Made by a program: the position numbers and the translations under genes. A stretch of DNA of 64,000 bases from Microbacterium proteolyticum. GTDB lineage: Bacteria; Actinomycetota; Actinomycetes; Actinomycetales; Microbacteriaceae. Positions within the stretch are counted from its first letter, which is position 1; each line of letters starts with the position of its first letter. Of this stretch, positions 1-9,624 are shown one piece after another. The stretch covers positions 2,046,001-2,110,000 of the forward strand of contig NZ_JAUSZZ010000001.1 of the NCBI RefSeq assembly GCF_030818075.1, in the 5' to 3' direction. The notes beneath the pieces are model-generated. The model was not told where the DNA came from. It saw nothing but the letters and a program-made list of their open reading frames with translations, and searched no databases.

Positions 1-1
1 C

Positions 2-235
2 GTCGTCTCCGCCTACCTCGCTCTGCTCCTCCTCGGGATCGCTGGGTACTTCGTCGCGTCGTTCGGCCCGGGTATGGGCCTCGCCGACACCTACGGCATC
101 AGTGGCGGCGACGGCGCCTACGGCGGCGCCGCCCTCGGCGCGGTGAGCCTGCTCGCGATGCTCGCGCTCCTCGCGATCTTCACGGGCGGGGTGATCCGCG
201 GCCGACGCGCGCGGAGGGCCTCTGTCGTCGTCTGA
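2..235 (+). CDS. C-terminal fragment of a membrane protein
   Basis: An open frame enters from the left edge and stops with TGA at 233-235. The 77 visible residues contain two hydrophobic helices, the first around residues 5-20 and the second around 45-62. A glycine-rich loop separates them, and a basic tail rich in arginine follows the second helix. This is the layout of the end of an integral membrane protein with a cytoplasmic C-terminus. The start and family lie outside the window, so no function is assigned. Confidence 0.55.
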   Translation, partial: VVSAYLALLLLGIAGYFVASFGPGMGLADTYGISGGDGAYGGAALGAVSLLAMLALLAIFTGGVIRGRRARRASVVV

Positions 236-298
236 CGAAAAGCGTGTCACGCATGTGGTACAAAATGTGCTAGAAAGGTGATACGAAAGGTGGTCGCC

Positions 299-1309
299 AT
301 GAGCCCCGAATATCTCCGGAACGCGTGGACCCGGATGCTGCAGTCGTCTCCGTCCGAGGTCATCTGGGGCCTGCTGTCGTCGACGCTGATCTGCATCGCG
401 CTCGGCGCGGTGATCGCCCTCCTTCTGACACGGGTGCGCCGCGGTAGGCGGAGCGCGGACTCCGCCTCTCAGGCGGACCGCGTCGCTCTCGGCGCGATCT
501 CCCTCGTCGTCGCGGCGGTGTGGATCGGCGACATTGCGCTGCGCGGCTACGCCTTCGACATGTCCGCCACCGTGTCGTGGTGGCGGTTCGCCCTGGCCCC
601 AACGGTGGCCGCGGCGGGATTGGCCGTATGGGTCGTGACGCGCCGAACGGCGCAACCCCGTCGTACCCTGGACGCCGCGTCGGCGACCAGGCGTACGTGG
701 ACGACGTTCGGGCCGCACCGGGGCATCCGGGTGCTGGCCGCGGCTGTAGCCGTCACCGGGGGAATCGTCGTCGTCTTCGGCCGGATGTCGACGGCATTGG
801 ATCCCGGGCTGTCCGCCCACATCGCCTGGGAAGTGCCGAACGTCGCGGCGCCGCCGATCGTGATGGTCTTTCCCGGTTGGGCCTACGGCATCCCGATGCT
901 GGCAGGCGTGGTCGCACTGGGCGCCGGCGTCGTGCTCGCCCTGCATCGAAACGCCCTGCGGCCGTACTCCGATGGAGCGCGGCTCGACCTCGAGCGTTCA
1001 GGCCGTTCCGACGTCGCCCGCGACATCGTGGCATTGGGGGTCGCGACCGTTCTGGTCGTGCTCGGCGGGATGCTGCACATGGCGCGCTCCGCAGCCACGA
1101 CCAGCATGACCGTCGTGATGGAGTCGGGGCGCGAAGAGACGGTCGACGTCGCGCTCCCGCACGCCGACCTGATCATGGCGGGAGGACTTGCCGCGCCGAT
1201 CCTCGAGATCGCGGGGTGCGTGCTGCTGACACTGCTCGTGCTCCGCGCCGCCGCAATCGTGAGCGCCCGACACCGATTCCCTGCCCGGCTGGTAGAGGCG
1301 GCGACGTGA
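299..1309 (+). CDS. Integral membrane protein of unknown function, partner of the downstream GntR regulator
   Basis: The 336-residue protein starts at ATG 299, which follows the purine-rich stretch GAAAGGTGG. A GTG at 278 is in frame but has no better ribosome site. Hydrophobic helices are visible near residues 20-45, 65-85, 95-115, 145-165, 195-220, 245-265 and 290-320, so it should cross the membrane about seven times. No catalytic motif was recognised. Its stop overlaps the start of a YtrA-like GntR regulator by one base (TGATG), so the two are translationally coupled. In this layout the regulator usually controls the membrane protein's own operon, but that is inference. Confidence 0.8.
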   Translation: MSPEYLRNAWTRMLQSSPSEVIWGLLSSTLICIALGAVIALLLTRVRRGRRSADSASQADRVALGAISLVVAAVWIGDIALRGYAFDMSATVSWWRFALAPTVAAAGLAVWVVTRRTAQPRRTLDAASATRRTWTTFGPHRGIRVLAAAVAVTGGIVVVFGRMSTALDPGLSAHIAWEVPNVAAPPIVMVFPGWAYGIPMLAGVVALGAGVVLALHRNALRPYSDGARLDLERSGRSDVARDIVALGVATVLVVLGGMLHMARSAATTSMTVVMESGREETVDVALPHADLIMAGGLAAPILEIAGCVLLTLLVLRAAAIVSARHRFPARLVEAAT

Positions 1310-1677
1310 TGGATGCCGTCTCGTCGAGACCCCGAGAGGCCGGATCTCCCACCGACCTGCACGGGTTCCTCCGCGGTCTGATCGCATCGGGCCGACTCGG
1401 AGCGGGGGAGAAGCTGCCGACGGTGCGGCAGGCGGCCGCCGACTTCGGTGTGGCTCCCGGTACCGTGCAGAAGGCTTACCGTGCTCTGGAGAGCGAGGGG
1501 CTCATCGTCAGCCGGGTGGGGTCGGGAACGCGGGTCGCGGCGGGCGTCTCCGCACTGTCGGCCGACCTCACGCGGCGCCTTCGCGAGCTCGTCGACGTGG
1601 CCGTCAGCGAGGGGGTGACGACCGAGACCCTCACCGATGTCCTCCGTCTGATGGCGGACGACGCCCGATCGACCTGA
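1309..1677 (+). CDS. GntR family transcriptional regulator (YtrA-like, short)
   Basis: This 122-residue protein has the GntR winged helix at residues 12-80, with the family signature LPTVRQAAADFGVAPGTVQK followed by AYRALESEGLIVSRVGSG. The C-terminal part is only about 40 residues of helix, which fits the YtrA subfamily, whose effector region is very short. The ATG at 1309 overlaps the stop of the upstream membrane-protein gene, so the pair is an operon. It probably binds DNA as a dimer and represses this operon; the ligand cannot be told from the sequence. Confidence 0.88.
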   Translation: MDAVSSRPREAGSPTDLHGFLRGLIASGRLGAGEKLPTVRQAAADFGVAPGTVQKAYRALESEGLIVSRVGSGTRVAAGVSALSADLTRRLRELVDVAVSEGVTTETLTDVLRLMADDARST

Positions 1678-1749
1678 TCGCGAACGACGACCGCGGCCCG
1701 CGTCGTACGATCGACGGTGGCCCGATCGCCGGGCACGAGGGGGAGAGCG

Positions 1750-2692
1750 GTGTCGGAGCGCGGTGCGATCGGCGTGGCCGTCGGGGGAGCAGTGCTCATC
1801 GGCGCGCTCACGGCGCTGCAGGCGAGAATCAACGGCTCGCTCGGAGCGGAACTCGGCGACGGATTCGTGGCGGCGGCGGTGTCGTTCGGCTCAGGTCTGG
1901 TGATCCTGGTCGCGCTGTCGGTCCTGCTGCCCGAGGGGCGTCGCGGGTTCGGGCGCCTGGTCGACGGCATCCGGTCACGCACCGTTCCCGTGTGGATGCT
2001 GCTGGGCGGTCTCGTGGGCGCGTTCACCGTGGCGAGCCAGGGGCTGACGGTGGCGACGATCGGTGTCGCGCTGTTCACGGTCGGCTTCGTGGCCGGGCAG
2101 ACCACCGGGGGGCTCGTGCTCGACCGCGTGGGGTACGGACCCGCCGGCGTCGTTCCCGTCACGATGCGCCGGCTCATCGGCGCGGCACTGGCCGTCGCGG
2201 GAGTCGTCGTCTGCCTGTCGGGCGACGCGCTGGGGGGCGTGCCGCTGTGGATGTTGGTCGTCCCCGCCGTCGCGGGCGCCGGGGTCGCCTGGCAGCAGGG
2301 CACGAACGGCCGCCTACGCGTACGGGTCGAGAGTCCGTTGACGGCGACGCTGGTCAACTTCATCGGCGGCACGATCGTGCTCCTGATCGCCGCCGTCGTG
2401 CACGTCGCCGCCGTCGGGGCGCCGCGTGCCGTGCCGAGCGAACCCTGGCTCTACGCCGGGGGCGCGGTCGGCGTGATCTACATCTTCTTGTCGTCGGTGG
2501 TGGTCCGTCACACCGGCGTGCTGCTGCTGGTGACTCGGGTCGGTGGTGGGCCTGTTGAGCACCTCCGTGGTGCTCGACGCGTTCTGGCCCGCGCCGGCGG
2601 CTCCCTCCACCCCGGTGGCCGTGCTGGCGGCCGCGGTCGCCATCGCCGGCGTCGTCGTCGCTGCGGTGCCGTGGCGGCGCAGACGCGACTGA
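1750..2692 (+). pseudogene. DMT-superfamily transporter (DUF606/YdcZ type), apparent single-base frameshift
   Basis: The GTG at 1750 follows a good ribosome site (GAGGGGGAGAGC). The frame encodes the hydrophobic, multi-helix DUF606-type transporter, with the typical early motif ALQARINGSLG. The frame is coherent up to GVLLLV at 2532 and then turns into arginine/glycine-rich nonsense. The expected C-terminus (LGSVVGLLSTSVVLDAFWP and a last membrane helix ending in WRRRRD) is present in the +2 frame from 2534 and stops at TGA 2690-2692. Removing A2533 joins the two parts exactly into a protein of about 313 residues, the family length. This is either a recent null mutation or a sequencing error. 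Confidence 0.82.
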
Positions 2693-2780
2693 CTCCGGCG
2701 CGCGGCGGGTCGTGCGCCGTCGCTGTGTCCCGGGCGGGTGGTGCTCCGCGATGCCCGGGGCGGTCACCGGCACCAACGAC

Positions 2781-2812
2781 GACGCCGCCCGGAGGAACCC
2801 CCGGGCGGCGTC
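2781..2812. terminator. Hairpin between convergent genes, probable bidirectional terminator
   Basis: A perfect 12-bp GC-rich stem (GACGCCGCCCGG at 2781-2792 pairing with 2801-2812) closes an 8-nt loop between the transporter gene on the plus strand and the nitroreductase gene on the minus strand. There is no U tract, as is common for actinobacterial hairpin terminators. Confidence 0.6.
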
Positions 2813-2827
2813 AGCACTCGCGCGCGA

Positions 2828-3397
2828 TTACCCGCGTGCGTGGTCGACCGCGCGCCGCTTCTTCCCTCCGGGCATGCGCGAGATGTGCTTCGCGGCATCC
2901 ACTGTCTTGCGTCGCACGGGGCGCGTACGCGGCGGCTTGCCGCCGACGTAGAGCCATCCGAGCAGCACCTCGCCCTTCTTCAGGCCGTGGGCCTTGGCGA
3001 GCGCCTTGCTGCGCGTGTTGTCGTCGGTGCGCCAGAACACGCCGAAGCCCGCCTCGTCGAGCACGAGGCTCAGCATGTGGGCGACTCCGGATGCCGTGGC
3101 CTCCTGCTCCCAGGCGGGGATCTTCTTGGACGAGACGTCGGCCACGAGGGCGATGATCAGCGGCGCGCGGCGGGGCTTCGACGAATACCCCTTCTTGCCG
3201 TCGGCCTTGTTCAGCGCACGCGCGAGAAGATCGCGGTCGCTCCCGCGGATCTCGATGATGCGCCACGGGCGCAGCGTCTTGTGGTCGGCGACGCGACCGG
3301 CCGCGGCGACGAACGCCTCCAGCTCGGGACCGGTGGGGGCGAGGTCGGTGACCTTCGACCACGACCGGCGGTCGCGCATCGCCTCGAGAGCGCTCAC
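2828..3397 (-). CDS. Nitroreductase family protein
   Basis: This 189-residue protein belongs to the FMN-dependent nitroreductase family, which reduces nitro compounds, quinones or related substrates with NAD(P)H. The visible landmarks are the N-terminal RRSWSKV (the RRS-type FMN phosphate contact), LRPWRIIEIRG, and the central segment with GVAHMLSLVLDEAGFGVFWRT. The GTG start at 3397 overlaps the msrB stop by 4 nt (GTGA), so it is co-translated with msrB. The longer upstream reading frame lies inside msrB and is not used. Pairing with msrB suggests a redox or oxidative-stress role, but the substrate is unknown. Confidence 0.85.
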   Translation of the reverse strand: MSALEAMRDRRSWSKVTDLAPTGPELEAFVAAAGRVADHKTLRPWRIIEIRGSDRDLLARALNKADGKKGYSSKPRRAPLIIALVADVSSKKIPAWEQEATASGVAHMLSLVLDEAGFGVFWRTDDNTRSKALAKAHGLKKGEVLLGWLYVGGKPPRTRPVRRKTVDAAKHISRMPGGKKRRAVDHARG

Positions 3398-3801
3398 GCC
3401 TTCTCTTCCGGGGTGAAGCTCAGCGACAGCGAGTTCATGCAGTAACGGTCGCCGGTGGGCGTGCCGAAGCCGTCGGGGAAGACATGGCCGAGGTGCGATC
3501 CGCAGTTCGCGCACCGCACCTCGGTGCGCTGCATGCCGTGGCTGTTGTCATCGATCAGCTCGACGGCTTCGGGACGCACCGACTCGTAGAAGCTCGGCCA
3601 CCCGCAGTGCGAGTCGAACTTGGTTCCGCTCTGGAACAGCTCCGCTCCGCACGCGGCACAGGTGTACAGACCGGCGCGGCTCTCGTCGAGCAGCTCACCG
3701 GTCCAGGCGCGCTCGGTCCCGGCCTGACGGAGCACCGCGTACTGTTCGGGCGACAGTTCTGCGCGCCACTGGTCGTCGGACTTGTCGACGGCATAAGTCA
3801 T
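3394..3801 (-). CDS. msrB: Peptide-methionine (R)-S-oxide reductase MsrB
   Basis: This 135-residue MsrB reduces methionine-R-sulfoxide in proteins, using thioredoxin as electron donor. Two CxxC pairs (CAACG and CANCG) form the structural zinc site. The motif GWPSF and the catalytic cysteine in DRYCMNS near residue 120 are all present. The ATG at 3801 is chosen because GAAGGGAAG lies just upstream. An in-frame start further upstream would add residues with no family match. It is the first gene of a two-gene operon with the nitroreductase and is divergent from the DUF2332 gene. Confidence 0.95.
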   Translation of the reverse strand: MTYAVDKSDDQWRAELSPEQYAVLRQAGTERAWTGELLDESRAGLYTCAACGAELFQSGTKFDSHCGWPSFYESVRPEAVELIDDNSHGMQRTEVRCANCGSHLGHVFPDGFGTPTGDRYCMNSLSLSFTPEEKA

Positions 3802-3874
3802 TGGATCTTCCCTTCTCCGGCATCCATTCTGTCGTGCCCGCGAGCGGTCAGGTCGGCCCGGCATAATCTGCGGG

Positions 3875-4864
3875 ATGGATCAGGATGCCGTGACCGCCGT
3901 CATCGCCAGATTCGGGCGCTTCGCCCGTGAGGAGGCGCCCGGTCGGTCGGCGACCTACGAGGCGTGGGCGCACCGGGTGGTCGATGATCCGGCGGTGGCG
4001 ACGGCGCTCGCCGAGGTGGGGCCGACGCGTCGTCAACCCCCGCTCGTGTTCGCCGTCCTGCGGCTCCTCGGCGCCCCGATGGACGATGTCGACGCCTGGG
4101 CGTCGTGGGTCGTCGCGCACGCCCGCGAGATCGCCGCCGAATGCGCCCGGCGGAGCGTGCAGACGAACGAGCCGCTGCGGTGCGCGGCCCTGCTGCCGGC
4201 GCTCGCGCTGATCGACGGGCCCATCGCCCTGCTCGAGGTGGGCGCCAGCGCGGGGCTGTGCCTGTATCCCGATCGATACTCCTACCGGTACCGGCGCGGC
4301 GGCGGGACCGTCGCCCTCGATCCCGTCGCGGGCGTCAGTCCCGTCGTGCTTCGGTGCGAACTCGAGGGCGCACCGGAATTGCGGATGCCGGAGGTCGTGT
4401 GGCGCGCCGGCATCGACCTGAACCCGCTCGACGTCGACCGCGCCGAGGACCGGTCGTGGCTGATGAACCTGGTCTGGCCGGGCGAGGAGGAGCGGCGTGA
4501 GCGCATCGCGAGGGCGATCGACGTCGCCGCCGGCGACCCGCCGCTGCTCGTGTCCGGCGACGGCGCCGACGCGTTGCCGGCCCTCGCCGCGCAGGCGCCG
4601 GCCGGCGCGACCCTGGTCGTCACGACCCCCGGCGTCCTCGCGCACGTCCCCGCCCCGCACCGCGCCGCCGTGATCGACGCGGCACGAGCGGCGGGGCGAT
4701 GGGTCACCCTCGACGCGCCGTCGCTCCACGACGGCTGGACGCGCCCCGTCGCATCCGTGCGCGGCGGATTCTCGCTCGCCGTCGACGGCGAGGTCGTCGC
4801 GGAGGTCGATCCGCTCGGGGCCTGGGTGGCGTGGCATCCGGGATCTCCGGCGGAGCGCGGTTAG
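3875..4864 (+). CDS. DUF2332 family protein
   Basis: The 329-residue protein matches the actinobacterial DUF2332 family: an N-terminal helical region, then ALIDGPIALLEVGASAGLCL near residues 110-130, which resembles the glycine-rich SAM-binding motif I of methyltransferases. The C-terminal end contains HPGSP. A methyltransferase-like fold is inference; the family has no firm function. The ATG at 3875 has no Shine-Dalgarno but sits 5 nt after TAATCT, so the transcript is probably leaderless. It is divergent from msrB. Confidence 0.85.
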   Translation: MDQDAVTAVIARFGRFAREEAPGRSATYEAWAHRVVDDPAVATALAEVGPTRRQPPLVFAVLRLLGAPMDDVDAWASWVVAHAREIAAECARRSVQTNEPLRCAALLPALALIDGPIALLEVGASAGLCLYPDRYSYRYRRGGGTVALDPVAGVSPVVLRCELEGAPELRMPEVVWRAGIDLNPLDVDRAEDRSWLMNLVWPGEEERRERIARAIDVAAGDPPLLVSGDGADALPALAAQAPAGATLVVTTPGVLAHVPAPHRAAVIDAARAAGRWVTLDAPSLHDGWTRPVASVRGGFSLAVDGEVVAEVDPLGAWVAWHPGSPAERG

Positions 4865-4873
4865 CGTGGCTGC

Positions 4874-5128
4874 GTGACCCTTTCCGACCGCGAACTCGCC
4901 TACCTCGCTTTCGAGGGTGAATGGCGACGGCATGCGGGTGCGAAAGAGGAGGCGATCCGTGCCGAGTTCGGCGTGACGCCCGCCCGGTACTACCAGGTGC
5001 TCGGTCGACTCATCGACACCCCCGAGGCCCTCGCCCACGACCCCATGCTCGTGCGGCGACTGCGTCGTCGCCGCGATGACGCCGCGGACCGGCACCGTTC
5101 CCGCCTGGGTCGCGTGTCGTCGCGCTGA
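4874..5128 (+). CDS. DUF3263 domain protein (small helix-turn-helix-like)
   Basis: This 84-residue protein matches the DUF3263 family of actinobacteria, with the signature LAFEGEWRRHAGAKEEAIR and then FGVTPARYYQVLGRLID, which looks like a small helix-turn-helix. The basic C-terminus (RRLRRRRDD) would favour nucleic-acid contact. The GTG at 4874 lies 6 nt after TAGCGT, a leaderless arrangement. It sits directly upstream of the LytR_C gene, an order seen often in this family of bacteria. Confidence 0.85.
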   Translation: MTLSDRELAYLAFEGEWRRHAGAKEEAIRAEFGVTPARYYQVLGRLIDTPEALAHDPMLVRRLRRRRDDAADRHRSRLGRVSSR

Positions 5129-5163
5129 CGGGGCGCCGAAGGTCTCACCGGTAGCATCGTTCA

Positions 5164-5766
5164 ATGGCCAGATCGACCTTCCCTCGGGATCGCTTCGACG
5201 ACCTGCCCGATCCGTCCGGCCGTGTGGGTGCCCACCGAGCCGAGAACCCACGACTGCGCGGCTGGATCGTCTTCCTCTGGGCGGCCATCGCCACGCTCGT
5301 CCTGATCATCGTCGGCATCTTCGGCACCCTGGTCGTGTCGGGGCGCATCTCCTCCGGCGCGGATCCCGTGCCGGCCCCCACCCCGACGGCGGAGGCGACG
5401 ACCCCGGCCGTCGTCGACACCTCGTACTCGGTGGTCGTCCTCAACGGCACCGGCGACGAGGGGCTCGCGGGCACCCTGCGCGACCGCCTGATCCAAGCCG
5501 GCTGGTCCGGTGACGCGGTCGAGACGGGCGACTCCGACAGCACCGACTTCGCCCAGACCACGGTGTTCTACCTCCGCGACGCCGATGAGGCGGCCGCCGA
5601 GGGGCTCGCCGAGACGATCGGTGGCGCCGCGGTGGGGCAGAGCGACTTCCTGCAGCCTTCCGACGACCCGAACACCCCCGATGACGAGAGCGCCGTGAAG
5701 CGCCTGGTCGTGGTGATCGGCGTCGACCGAGCGGCCGGTCAGGCCTCCGAATCGCCCGCCTCCTGA
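5164..5766 (+). CDS. LytR C-terminal domain membrane protein
   Basis: The 200-residue protein has one membrane helix at about residues 35-60 (IVFLWAAIATLVLIIVGIFG), a proline/threonine linker, and an extracytoplasmic LytR_C domain from about residue 90 (SVVVLNGTGDEGLAGTLRDR). The full LytR-CpsA-Psr catalytic domain is absent, so it is not itself a phosphotransferase. LytR_C domains are linked to cell-wall polymer metabolism. The ATG at 5164 follows TAGCAT by 6 nt, again a leaderless signature. Confidence 0.88.
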   Translation: MARSTFPRDRFDDLPDPSGRVGAHRAENPRLRGWIVFLWAAIATLVLIIVGIFGTLVVSGRISSGADPVPAPTPTAEATTPAVVDTSYSVVVLNGTGDEGLAGTLRDRLIQAGWSGDAVETGDSDSTDFAQTTVFYLRDADEAAAEGLAETIGGAAVGQSDFLQPSDDPNTPDDESAVKRLVVVIGVDRAAGQASESPAS

Positions 5767-5897
5767 CCCCGCGCGGACCGCGTGTTTCCGCGGCGTAACA
5801 ACTTGACTCCGCGCGCGTCAACAATGCTCGGGAACCCTCTTTGGGCGGCATCCTCCGTGGTTACGATGACCTCGTCATTCAGCAACAGGAGATTCGC

Positions 5898-6098
5898 ATG
5901 ACGCAGGGCACTGTCAAATGGTTCAACGCCGAGAAGGGCTTCGGCTTCATCACCGTGGCTGACGGTCAGGACGTCTTCGTCCACTACTCCAGCATCGAGA
6001 TGCCGGGCTTCCGCGTCCTCGAGGAGGGGCAGACGGTCGAGTTCACCGTCGGCAGCGGTCAGAAGGGCCCCCAGGCGGAGTCCGTTCGCCTCGCGTGA
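5898..6098 (+). CDS. cspA: Cold-shock protein (CspA family)
   Basis: This 66-residue single cold-shock domain binds single-stranded RNA or DNA and acts as an RNA chaperone. Both RNA-binding motifs are present: RNP1 in KGFGFITV and RNP2 in DVFVHYSSI. The ATG at 5898 has an AGGAG ribosome site (CAGGAGATTCGC). The rather long upstream region fits the long leaders usual for cspA genes. A strong hairpin follows at 6121-6157. Confidence 0.94.
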   Translation: MTQGTVKWFNAEKGFGFITVADGQDVFVHYSSIEMPGFRVLEEGQTVEFTVGSGQKGPQAESVRLA

Positions 6099-6120
6099 AC
6101 CGCTGAACCGCACGCCACCG

Positions 6121-6157
6121 AACGCCGTGGCATCCGTCATCCGGATGCCACGGCGTT
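6121..6157. terminator. Hairpin terminator after cspA
   Basis: A 16-bp perfect stem (6121-6136 with 6142-6157) closes a 5-nt loop 23 nt after the cspA stop. The right arm is followed by a short pyrimidine-rich stretch (CGTCGTTCTCC). It separates cspA from the groL promoter. Confidence 0.75.
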
Positions 6158-6181
6158 CGTCGTTCTCCCGAGTCCACATGG

Positions 6182-7899
<1,718 letters not shown>

Positions 7900-7911
7900 T
7901 CCACGCCTGAC

Positions 7912-7955
7912 GCATGCAGAACGCCCCCTCCCTCGGGAGGGGGCGTTCTGCATGC
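7912..7955. terminator. Strong hairpin terminator after groL
   Basis: A perfect 21-bp stem (7912-7932 with 7935-7955) begins 12 nt after the groL stop. The drawn loop is only 2 nt, so in RNA the top pairs will open. The stem contains GCATGC at both outer ends and a run of C/G near the tip. Confidence 0.85.
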
Positions 7956-7984
7956 GCGCGACCTCGCCGCCGCGTGCCTGCGCG

Positions 7985-8672
7985 GTGACTTTCGCCTTAT
8001 GCTCGCGCGTCGGCCGCTGCGGCGTGCATGTGGCGCAAGTCACGCGGGGAGTAGGGAGCCGGGGTGCGGGGCTCGGTCAGGCGCGGTGACTTTCGCCATA
8101 TGCTCGCGCGGCGGCCGCTGCGGCGTGCATGTGGCGCAAGTCACGAGGCGAGCGGGGCGCGGGGCTCGGGGAGCGGGGCGCGGGGTTCGGTCAGGCGCGG
8201 TGACTTTCGCCATGTGCTCGCGCGGCGGCCGCTGCGGCGTGCATGTGGCGCAAGTCACGAGGGGAGTAGGGAGCGGGGTGCGGGGCTCGGTCAGGCGCGG
8301 TGACTTTCGCCATATGCTCGCGCGGCGGCCGCTGCGGCGTGCATTTGGCGCAAGTCACGCGGGGAGGAGGGAGCGGGGTGCGGGGCTCGGTCAGGCGCGG
8401 TGACTTTCGCCATATGCTCGCGCGGCGGCCGCTGCGGCGTGCATGTGGCGCAAGTCACGAGGCGAGCGGGGCGCGGGGCTCGGGGAGCGGGGCGCGGGGT
8501 TCGGTCAGGCGCGGTGACTTTCGCCATGTGCTCGCGCGGCGGCCGCCTCGGCGTGCATGTGGCGCAAGTCACGAGGGGAGTAGGGAGCGGGGTGCGGGGC
8601 TCGGTCAGGCGCGGTGACTTTCGCCATATGCTCGCGCGGCGGCCGCCTCGGCGTGCATATGGCGCAAGTCAC
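7985..8672. repeat. Tandem array of seven 59-nt inverted-repeat units
   Basis: Seven copies start at 7985, 8086, 8200, 8300, 8400, 8514 and 8614. Each is exactly 59 nt long. Each begins GTGACTTTCGCCATATGC or a close variant and ends GCATGTGGCGCAAGTCAC, so the 18-nt arms pair at 16 or 17 positions around a GC-rich centre with CGGCGGCCGC. Spacers are 41-42 or 55 nt of G-rich sequence ending GGTCAGGCGCG. The start-to-start distances 101, 114, 100, 100, 114, 100 show a 314-bp higher-order duplication (copies 2-4 repeated as 5-7). Copies 6 and 7 carry GCCTCGG where the others have GCTGCGG. The decayed G-rich spacer continues to about 8750. No gene is supported here. Confidence 0.95.
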
Positions 8673-8746
8673 GAGGGGAGCGGGGCGAGGGGAGCGGGGC
8701 GCGGGGAGGAGGGAGCGGGGCGCGGGGAGGAAGGCGCGGGGCTCGG

Positions 8747-9574
8747 TCAGGCGAGAGGCAGGCAGACGTCGGTGACGAGGTCCGCCGCCGAGACGCGGTC
8801 GGGAGTCGTCAGGTAGACATTGAAGGCGTGCGCGGCGAGGGTTCCGTCCGAGCGCGGGTTCAGGCCGTCCTCGACCAGCCGCGCGTTGATCAGGTCGTGC
8901 GCGCGGCTGATCTGGTCGTACGGGCCGAGAACACGTGCGATGAGGCAGTCCCGCGCGGGGAGGTCGATGATCTCCAGCGGGGCGTTCACCGTCGTTCCGG
9001 CGACGACCGGGAGGAAGATCGACAGATCGACGTCGTGCTCGACGAATTGGTCGTCGTGCTCGATGACGCCGCAGGGCCCGATCGGGGTGATCGAGCGCTC
9101 CGCGAGCAGCGGCATGAGCCGGCCCCACAGCTGCCCTTCGTCGGCGTAGGAGCCGACGGTGCCGCGCAAAGCGACGGCGGTCAGCGCGGGAACGGTGGTG
9201 CGGGTGAGTGTGATGGACATGGTCGGGTCTCCGTGGTCGAGTAAGCGGGCGATGAGCGACACTCTCGCCTCGGCGACGCGGACCTCCTCCTGGAGCTCCG
9301 CCCGCTGCAGGTGCAGCGCGCGCGTCCAGGCCGGTGTGCCGCGTGCCGCGAGGAGGGCGCCGATGGCGGAGACGCCGAAGCCGACGTCGCGCAGATCGCG
9401 GACGGCGGCTGCATCGGCCAGCTGGTGCGGGGCATATCGCCGGTATCCGGTCCAGGGGTCGATGTCAGCGGGAACGAGGACGCCGTGCGTGTCGTAGTGA
9501 CGGAGCATCCGCACCGACAGTCGGGTCAGCGAACTGAACCGTCCGATGGTCATCAGCTGCGAGGTCTCGGCCAT
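8747..9574 (-). CDS. MerR family regulator with GyrI-like effector domain
   Basis: The N-terminal MerR helix-turn-helix spans about residues 8-75 (MTIGRFSSLTRLSVRMLRHY, then DPWTGYRRY). A coiled-coil dimerisation helix follows, and a GyrI-like small-molecule-binding domain covers about 120-275 (LTAVALRGTVGSYADEGQLW, and a conserved YDQISRAHDLI). This architecture is that of BmrR/TipA-type sensors of amphipathic compounds. No drug pump lies next to it. The start is uncertain: ATG 9574 has AGGA very close, a GTG at 9595 is also in frame, and ATG 9553 would still keep the whole DNA-binding domain. Confidence 0.88.
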   Translation of the reverse strand: MAETSQLMTIGRFSSLTRLSVRMLRHYDTHGVLVPADIDPWTGYRRYAPHQLADAAAVRDLRDVGFGVSAIGALLAARGTPAWTRALHLQRAELQEEVRVAEARVSLIARLLDHGDPTMSITLTRTTVPALTAVALRGTVGSYADEGQLWGRLMPLLAERSITPIGPCGVIEHDDQFVEHDVDLSIFLPVVAGTTVNAPLEIIDLPARDCLIARVLGPYDQISRAHDLINARLVEDGLNPRSDGTLAAHAFNVYLTTPDRVSAADLVTDVCLPLA

Positions 9575-9624
9575 GTCCTCATCGTGACGGCTCACATCGT
9601 GTGAGAGTCAACTCGACGCGAGCG

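Noticed and set aside
7985..8672. CRISPR array reading of the repeats
   Set aside because: The spacers are themselves repeated and G-rich, the repeats are 59 nt and self-complementary over most of their length, and no cas gene is present.
7999..8816. Open reading frames on both strands of the repeat array
   Set aside because: They arise only because the repeat unit has no stop in several frames. The translations are periodic and have no ribosome sites.
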